64,000 nucleotides of DNA, from assembly GCA_947044405.1 (NCBI GenBank), contig CAMRHE010000018.1, positions 4,092,001-4,156,000 of the forward strand, in the 5' to 3' direction. Within the stretch, counting starts at the first letter, position 1. The number at the start of each line of letters is the position of its first letter. The DNA comes from Leptodactylus fallax. Taxonomy: Eukaryota > Chordata > Amphibia > Anura > Leptodactylidae. The notes below the pieces were generated by a model. It was not told the DNA's origin. It did no database searches and saw only the letters and a list, made by a program, of their open reading frames with translations. Below are positions 57,064-64,000 of this stretch, piece after piece. The position numbers and the translations under genes were made by a program.

Positions 57064-57484
57064 CATACTCAACTTAAAATAGCCTAGGGGCAAATGGGGA
57101 ACTGAGGAATCTGTTGACAATCCATTTCCCCGTTTCTGGAAACGGAACATCACTACTACTCTCCCCTCCATCCACTCCATCATACTTACCTTCCATGCTT
57201 TACCTGTGGTACAGCTTCTCCTTTGTTTCTGACTGCTGGCACTCGTTATTGTACCAGTACTATTCTGCGCTCTGCTGCCGATAATCCACCTCTACTGCGC
57301 AGCTCTCATGCCTCATCATAGTTGAGGTCTACCTATGATGTCAGTTACAGGCCTCTCTCATCTTTTTAAGTGGGAGAACTTGCACAATTGGTGGCTGACT
57401 AAATACTTTTTTTTCCCCACTGTATAATGGGGTCGGGGGTTAGGCTGAGTAGGTTGGGAAGAGCTAGTAGTGGGCGGGATAGCT

Positions 57485-57565
57485 AGAGAGACAGGGAGGG
57501 GGTTATGAGAGGGAGGGAGGGAGGGAGAAAGGAAGGAAGGAGGGAGTGAGGTGAGAGGGAGTTAG
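57485..57565. repeat. Purine-rich (GGGA/GGAA)n tract
   Basis: About 80 bp of almost pure G and A on the plus strand. Confidence 0.85.
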
Positions 57566-57848
57566 TGTGGAAGTTACACAGCAGGAAGCTGAACCATGTA
57601 AACAAATGCAGAAGATACCAGGAGCTCCCATAGACACTCAGAAATCACTCAAAACACTGCTAAAGGTATATGGGTGCATTTATAAATCCATTAATAGCAC
57701 TAACAAACCTTTTTTTAAAAAAAAACAAAAACATTTTTTGCCCGGAAAACCCCTTTAAGTTAGTGGAGAAGTACATTGGAGGTTACATCATAGTTGGAAA
57801 TCACAGTTTTAGTCACATATAAAATAGGCACATTTATCATCACAAGTA

Positions 57849-58870
57849 CAACCCAGGTTCCAAAAAAATTGGGGCACTGTGTAAAATGTAAACAAAACAA
57901 GAATGCAATGATTTGGAAATCTCAACTAACCATATTTATTCACAATAGAACATAGAACACATATCAGAAGTTGAAAGTTAGACATTTTCCATTTCATTTG
58001 AAAAAAATAAACTAATTTAGAAATCAATGGTAGCAACACATCTAAAAAAATGTGGGGCAGGGGCCATGTATACCATTGTGTAGCATCCCCTCTTTTCTTT
58101 GGTGACCATGGTTTTCATAAAGAATCAAAAATTTTGATTAATCTGACCAGAGAACAGTTTTCCATTTTGCCTCAGTTCATTTTAAATGAGCTTTGTCCCA
58201 AAGATGACAGTGGCCTTTCTAGATCATGTTGATATATGGCTTTTTTGGATGATACAGCTTGAACTTGCATTGGTGGATTGCATAGCAAACTGTGTTTGCA
58301 GGCAATGATTTCTGGAAGTATTCCTGAGCCCATGCAGTGATTTGCATTGCCGATTCATGCCTGTTTTTAATGTAGTATTGCCTGTGGGCCCAAGGATCAT
58401 GAGCATTCAGTATTGATTGATATGTACTGTAGGTGTTGGGATATTCAAAATATTTGCAACTTTATGTTGCAGGACATTTTTCTGAAATTGTTCTTCAATT
58501 TTAGATGCAGTTTTTCACCATTTTGTTCTGACCTACTTTGCTTCTGAGAGGTTCTGCCTCTTTAACATGCTCTTTTTAAACATGCCATGCAATTTAGTTG
58601 AAAACTAACCCTCCAATTGTGTTTCATTAATACCACTTACTTTTCCAGTCTTCTGTTAATCTTATCTCAATCCTGTCCTTTTCCAAATGTGTTTCTGCCA
58701 TCAACTTCTAAATTAGTTATTTTTTTTCTAATGAAATGGAAAAATGTCTAACTTTCAACTTCTGATGTGTTCTATGTTCTATTATGAATATAATATGATT
58801 ATATGAGATTTTTATTCTTGTTTTCTTTACATTTTACACAGCATCACAACGTTTTTTGGAATTGGGCTTG
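57849..58870. mobile_element. DNA transposon relic with long (~200-bp) TIRs and TA target site
   Basis: The left arm from 57849 (CAACCCAGGTTCCAAAAAAATTGG, then GCACTGTGTAAAATGTAAAC and 'gaacatagaacacatatcagaag') is matched by the reverse complement of 58690-58870. TA lies at both outer boundaries. The core contains 'gcccatgcagtgatttgc' and 'ctgtttttaatgtagtattgcctg' wording that I recall from a very widespread fish and amphibian DNA element. Its superfamily name is not certain. Coding sequence is decayed. Confidence 0.8.
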
Positions 58871-59044
58871 TACAAGTGCTTTGGATATTTGACTTCAACG
58901 CAGCAAAATCTGTAACAAAAAAAGCTGCATTTCTGCACCCGAGGGGCAGATGTTTTCACAGTTTCCTCATATGTACATTACAGTGTATGGAGTACAGTGT
59001 TTTTGGAATTGGGCTTGTACAAGTGCTTTGGATATTTGACTTCA
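58852..59044. repeat. 46-bp direct duplication across transposon end
   Basis: GTTTTTTGGAATTGGGCTTG + TACAAGTGCTTTGGATATTTG + ACTTCA at 58851-58896 recurs almost exactly at 58998-59044. It spans both the transposon end and its flank. About 100 bp of other sequence separates the copies. Confidence 0.9.
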
Positions 59045-59049
59045 CAGAC

Positions 59050-60550
59050 TGCATATTTTCTATACCTTTTTCTATCTGTAATAAAGTGATTAACAGTTTT
59101 TCTGAAAATACATCCTGGTATGAATGTCCACATATATCATTTTATACATTACTGCTCTTGTCCAGAAATGTTTCCATCATACCTCCATACAGCCTTGACC
59201 TCACAATCTGTTTCTCATCAATCACAATATACCTAATCTCCTTTTTTTGTAATACTAGCAATGAACAGGGTTATGGGTGAAGTGTCAGAAAAACCTAAAT
59301 TCATTAAAAGGATTACATTCTAGAAAATGAATGTAATTTCTATTGGCCCTTCCTAAATGAAACAGAGAAGAAGTCTGCAGCCAAATATAAAGTAAGTTAA
59401 TGATTTTATCCTCTTAATATAAGCGCTATAAATGAAAGTGTGTGATGACATGACAAGCACCAAAGGTTAATTATTTAACCTAATTTCTGGGCCATTTCTA
59501 CCAACAAAATAGAATAAACTCCATTAAGAAACAAACAGATGTTTCTGCTTGTCACAGTTCTTGAGCATGAACCCAATATCACATTTCTCAACTATTTGCG
59601 CGTAAAATACATAACAATAAAGTGTTTTTTTTAGGTAAGAAATAACTTGCTCACATGAAAAATAATGTCATTGTAACATACTATAGGATATATGATATGA
59701 TAAATCCATTTGTACACTAGTAATGTGACCAGACAGTTAGTCTGGTGTGCAGCTGTGACAAGCAAGGTAAATCAATAAGATGACCAACTGCTTCTCAATC
59801 TATTCATTTTACATAACCCATTTAGTGCCACAAAGCATGTCCTCCAGCACTGAATATGGGTAATGAAATTACCCCCGCCCGACCCCCCCCATATACAAAG
59901 CCAACATCTAGCACATGCTAGCAGTCATTTCTAAGACATGTGTTTGTGACCCAATGTGGCACCAGACTCCTTTCCACCCACATTGTTTTTTTAACAATTG
60001 ATTTATACAACTCACAAGATGTAAAATCACTTCAATGCACAATAATTAATGGATATGACAGGATTAGATGATATTTAGTGTACAATAGCTATTCTTTATC
60101 TTGAAAATAGTATCTTGTTGTTGTTTCAACATCTGGGATTGTAGCTAGATACATAACATCTTTCTACATATACTTACATTTTTGCAGTGCATTAAAGCAA
60201 GTCTGTCATGTCCAAAATACCTCACAAACCTATAATTGTGTCATGTAGGGGCCAGTAAAAGGAGCAGAAACATTCCTTTGTGGCTACAAAGTTATGGAAC
60301 AATGTAGAGATAATCATCTTCTTATAGATATACAAATCAGCCTGCAAGAGCATTGGGGGCGGAGCCTGATTTGCGAACAGTTAACTGAAAATGTTATGGA
60401 TCTCTTCTGGAATTGGAGTTCAAAGTCTTCCTTTTAGCAATGACAAACATTTTCAGTCTCTGACTGCATTACTGATTTGCATATTCTGCATTGGTTTGTG
60501 ACCACAAAGATACGTTTCTACTACTTTTAAAGGCCTCTAGTTATGGAACT
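59050..60550. other. Nothing recognised
   Basis: AT-rich. No exon, array or element ends were identified. A C-rich patch is at about 59870-59890. Confidence 0.35.
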
Positions 60551-61030
60551 ATTTTGATTTGGGAGGCATTTGGTTCTTTAGGCTACACACATTGTCATCA
60601 GAGGTACCTTTAGGTATGATACCATGATGTATACCTGACATTACAGTCCATAGTGTCTGCCGGGCACTGATTGTTGATATTTTCATTTATTTGTTCCTAT
60701 AATGGAATACTAAAAATTAAAATAACAGTGCAGATGTCAGCGTAGCCTAAGATTGCCCCTATATGGCATTATTATTGGTTTGGGAGGCATTTTGGACCAG
60801 ACACTCGCCCTTGACGTTATTTAGGTGACATACACATTGGTGTCAGAAACTCTGTTACATCAATTTTACCTGGTAAAGTATCAGACACCAAGGTGTAAAC
60901 CCAAAGACATCATTATAGTCAATAGGGTCCATTGGGCTTTGAATGCTGTTATTTTCATTTATCTTCTAGTATAATGGGACAGAGATATGAAAATAACAGC
61001 ACAGATGTCAGCATACCCTAAGATCGCTGA
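60550..61030. repeat. Diverged ~220-bp direct repeat, two copies
   Basis: The order 'gggaggcatttgg', 'acacattg.tgtcaga', 'gttgatattttcatttat', 'tataatgg', 'ataacagtgcagatgtcagcgta', 'cctaagat' occurs at about 60555-60755. It recurs in the same orientation at 60780-61030 with many differences. Confidence 0.75.
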
Positions 61031-61039
61031 CAATTCTGA

Positions 61040-61860
61040 TCTTAATAGGTTTACAAAAATAGTTGCAAATTGTAAAAGTTGCACTGTTCCCCAGCTGCTG
61101 CTATCCAGTCTTGTACTACGATTTTGAGGCATATTGACATTCTGTAACAATTTGTTGCAATAATTAGTCAGATATTCACAGGGTGGCACCGTGGGTGTGA
61201 TGGCTCACAACTGACCATCGTGCTATTGTAAAGTGTAGTCCCTACAGAAGGCATGTCATTATGGGGTAAATGTAGAGAAAAGGATGGAATAGGGTTGGTC
61301 AGGACAGGAGCAGGGGAACGATCAATTGAAAGGTAAGTATATGGAGATGTTCTATTATCTTATATTATATTAGATGTTGCACAGTCTAAAAACTTTACCA
61401 CCCCCCGACCCCTCTCACATTGCAGAATGAGTCTGTGAGACTACATGAGCATCCCATCCCTTAATACTCCATACTCTTTGTGTCTTTAGTTGCAGTGTCA
61501 TTGGCGCAGGCCCACATTTATTAATCAGTTTTTGTGACTTTTTGGATGAAATACTCTTACTACTTTACCACTATCTTACTTTTAGACTGGCATAGTAAAT
61601 GTGAGTCTGCAGGTAGAGAAAAAGAAAATACAGGCTGCTACAAGTTGAAGAAAAGAGCATTTTTTCCTAGGAATTATGCTCTAACATTATCACAGCACAA
61701 CCATGTGGTCATTTCTGCCTGTTTAAATAGGGACTCCCCAGACATCACATCAACAAGATTCTCAAATTGGTTTTATAGGGGAAGACACAAAAAGCAAAAA
61801 GTGAGCAAAAGTGTAAAATACTATGTAATTTATCAAAGTTTTACACCAATTGCAACAGAT
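61040..61860. other. Nothing recognised
   Basis: No feature seen. A 110-codon plus-strand frame has no recognised domain. Confidence 0.3.
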
Positions 61861-61865
61861 TATTA

Positions 61866-62962
61866 AACATAATAGAAAGCACTGATGCAAACAATAATAA
61901 AACTTAAAGGGGTATTCCCACGAACATAACCATTTTTAAATTTGTAGATAATTAAAAGTTAAACATTTTTGCAAATATAAGTAATTAAAAATTTTGCACA
62001 GTTTTAAAGATTTTCTCTAAATATCTTGTGGTCACAAGTTGTTGTCTTGATCAGTTGCAGGTGGACACGACCATGAATGCGGGAACTTTCAAAGGTTAAA
62101 AAACCAGTCATGATATCCTTATTGTGGCTGGGATATCTTCTGATACATGTAGTGTCCTTGCCTGATAACCCAGCTACAATAAGAAAATCATGGCTGGGTT
62201 CCTGACAAGTCCCAGACCATAGAAAGTTTCTGAATTCGTGGTCGTATCCATTGGCAACCGATCAAGACAACAGACTGTCACCACTAACATAGTTAGAGAA
62301 AATCTTTAAAACTCTGCAGAATTTTTAACTACTTATATTTGCAAAAATGTTTAACTTTTAATTATCTACAAATATAGATATGATTATGTTCATGGGAATA
62401 CCCCTTTAACGTTTAATAATAAGTTTAAAATATAAGGGCCCCTAAATATGAATCAACCATCATAAATTTGCCACTCTATAGAGTATTGTATTATAGAAAA
62501 TACACATAAAATCACCACCATAGAAAATTTTGTATTATGGCAGCTACACAGATAAATAATGAAACGATCTTACCAACATCTGAAGACGGGAGTAAAAAGA
62601 CCCTGAGGGCGCATCACAGGAGGAAGAACCACAATCCCTATTCCTCCCCCTAAAACGCTTACCCTCACACCCAAAATGACTCCCGCCCTGGCAAGGGCAA
62701 TACCAAGCTGAACCCTAATTTAACCCTAGTTATCCCTAGTCCCTACGCGTTTCCTGGTACAGTAATGCACCAATCATCAGGGGATTTTCTAGACTACTCA
62801 TAAATAAAACCCCACAATGGAGGAAAAAAGCTATCTGACTCCATGTATTGACAATGGTACCAGAGTGGCGAATTTACGATGGTTGATTCATATTTAGGGG
62901 CCCTTATATTTTAAACTTATTAAATGTTAAGTTTTATTATTGTTTGCATCAGTGCTTTTTAT
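61866..62962. mobile_element. Large foldback element, left arm split by a MITE
   Basis: The right arm (about 62855-62962), reverse-complemented, reads 'aaaagcactgatgcaaacaataataaaactta', then 'aataagtttaaaatataagggcccctaaatatgaatcaacc'. The same sequence occurs on the left at 61876-61905 and 62410-62480, separated by the TTAA MITE. The core includes 'ccctacgcgtttcc' and 'caatcatcagggg'. No coding sequence. Confidence 0.85.
61904..62409. mobile_element. TTAA MITE nested in foldback arm
   Basis: Left TTAAAGGGGTATTCCCACGA and right CATGGGAATACCCCTTTAA; the arms are inverted for over 100 bp ('ttaaaaattttgcac', 'aatataagtaatt'). The intact right arm of the host element shows the unoccupied site, so insertion at TTAA is seen directly. 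A half copy of this family is at about 37845-37885. Confidence 0.92.
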
Positions 62963-62969
62963 AGGGGAA

Positions 62970-64000
62970 GCTTTATAGACTAAAGTTTTTGCTACTCTTA
63001 TGTTCTATTTACACCAAGCCGAGAGCCAGCCGTATGTTTAATAGATCCGTGCTTGATCCGTTTTTTTTCACTGACCCATTCACTTCAGTGGGTGAATCAA
63101 AAAATGGAGTTGATAGTCTGATCCATGTAAAACAGAGCATGCTCTATTTTTTACAGAAACAGCACACAGCTGAGGAACTTTGTCATCTGAATAGGCTCTA
63201 ACTTATAATCACTTCTTCACAGTCACATCCACCTGCAGGAAAAGAAATGCTGTCACCGAGACAAGAAGCAAGAAAACCCGATTAGAAGACAAACCTAGGT
63301 GATTGTCATGTATTCTCAAGCACGCTTACAAAATGTGAGGTTGGGATGTTATACAAATAAACATGGATGAGAATACATGATACTGGACTTGAGCAAGTTT
63401 ACAAAGCCTTTACTGTTGACATTGTTACAGAGCAGCAGTTTGTTATTCTGGAGGACAATGTATCTAACCTGTAATACTGTATGCAGCCTGCTCGTTGCTG
63501 CCCCTGGACTACATGATCATTTACATAAATGGCAGGAATATGTCATTGACAGACTACACAGGTGCTATAAACTATTATAGAAAATACAACAAACATGCTT
63601 TTCACGTACAATATTGTTGGTGCTAATTTGGAGTGGACTTTGTAATAGATCCACTTGAAGTTTTTTTTTTTTTTCTAAAAAAGGGTTAATCATGGTCAAG
63701 ATGGGAATAGAAGTCTTCAAGACTCTAGCTCCAGGTCAGGTCTTACAGAAAAGGCAAGTAGAGATTCTCTACACGGATCTCCAATAGGAGTGAATGGGAG
63801 CAAAGCTGTTTCTGTAACTGTGGAGCTATGGGAACTGTGTACCTCAGCTACACTGTTTTTATAGCTCCAAATTACCTCTATAGGAATTATGTAAACAGCG
63901 TAAAGCAAAACTACCTGGTGGTCGGGATTTGCAGCCAGTTATTCCTGCCTCAGCCATGGTTTTCTGAGATGAGAATAACCCTTTAAGCTTTAGCTTCTGG
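62970..64000. other. Nothing recognised beyond short repeats
   Basis: A T run lies at 63661-63675. A frequent frog-repeat wording, 'aataggagtgaatgggagcaaagctg', occurs near 63785. No exon was found. Confidence 0.35.

Overview
This window looks like nuclear DNA from a vertebrate, most likely an anuran amphibian (frog or toad). It is AT-rich and intron-poor in coding sequence, and almost every stretch is built from vertebrate-type transposable elements: non-autonomous hAT elements with 8-bp target duplications, TTAA-flanked MITEs resembling the T2/Kolobok and piggyBac-like repeats of frogs, Tc1-like and other DNA transposon relics, a V-SINE, a LINE relic and a Ty3/gypsy retrotransposon. No prokaryotic gene organisation is present. 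The species is inferred only from repeat style.

The only host gene I can support is TTC29 (tetratricopeptide repeat protein 29, a sperm-flagellum/cilium protein). Three phase-compatible internal exons lie on the minus strand at 29453-29638, 10819-11031 and 6505-6590; the last is too short to show as a long ORF. Introns of about 18.4 kb and 4.2 kb separate them. Exons for the N-terminus (expected above 29.6 kb) and the C-terminus (expected below 6.5 kb) were not found, so most of the window is probably TTC29 intron.

Layout. 1-2.4 kb: dispersed repeats. 2383-6109: a hAT element with perfect 8-bp duplication that contains two TTAA MITEs and a second hAT carrying a 30-bp minisatellite with higher-order structure. 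6.5-11 kb: two TTC29 exons around a LINE relic broken by a V-SINE and an inverted 30-bp array. 11.2-17.7 kb: a TTAA element with a long poly-T, a (TA)n tract, a foldback element and a possible conserved non-coding block. 17779-20210, 23785-24632, 27368-28098 and 33585-37040: further hAT elements with ~30-bp arrays. 29.5 kb: third TTC29 exon. 30.4 kb: long foldback element. 37-39 kb: possible Helitron end and a Tc1 transposase relic. 43-46 kb: foldback MITE and another short-unit array. 47942-56517: a complete, apparently young Ty3/gypsy element on the minus strand. 57.8-58.9 kb: DNA transposon with long TIRs. 61.8-63 kb: a TTAA MITE nested in one arm of a larger foldback element.

The most unusual structure is a cassette [~30-bp array] - [short perfect hairpin] - [CpG-rich body] - [hairpin] - [GC-rich modules]. 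It recurs inside hAT elements whose terminal inverted repeats are different, in both orientations. The second notable item is a well-formed -1 frameshift signal (GTTAAAC plus a predicted pseudoknot) joining gag and pol of the Ty3/gypsy element. All homology statements are from memory of the families; no searches were run.
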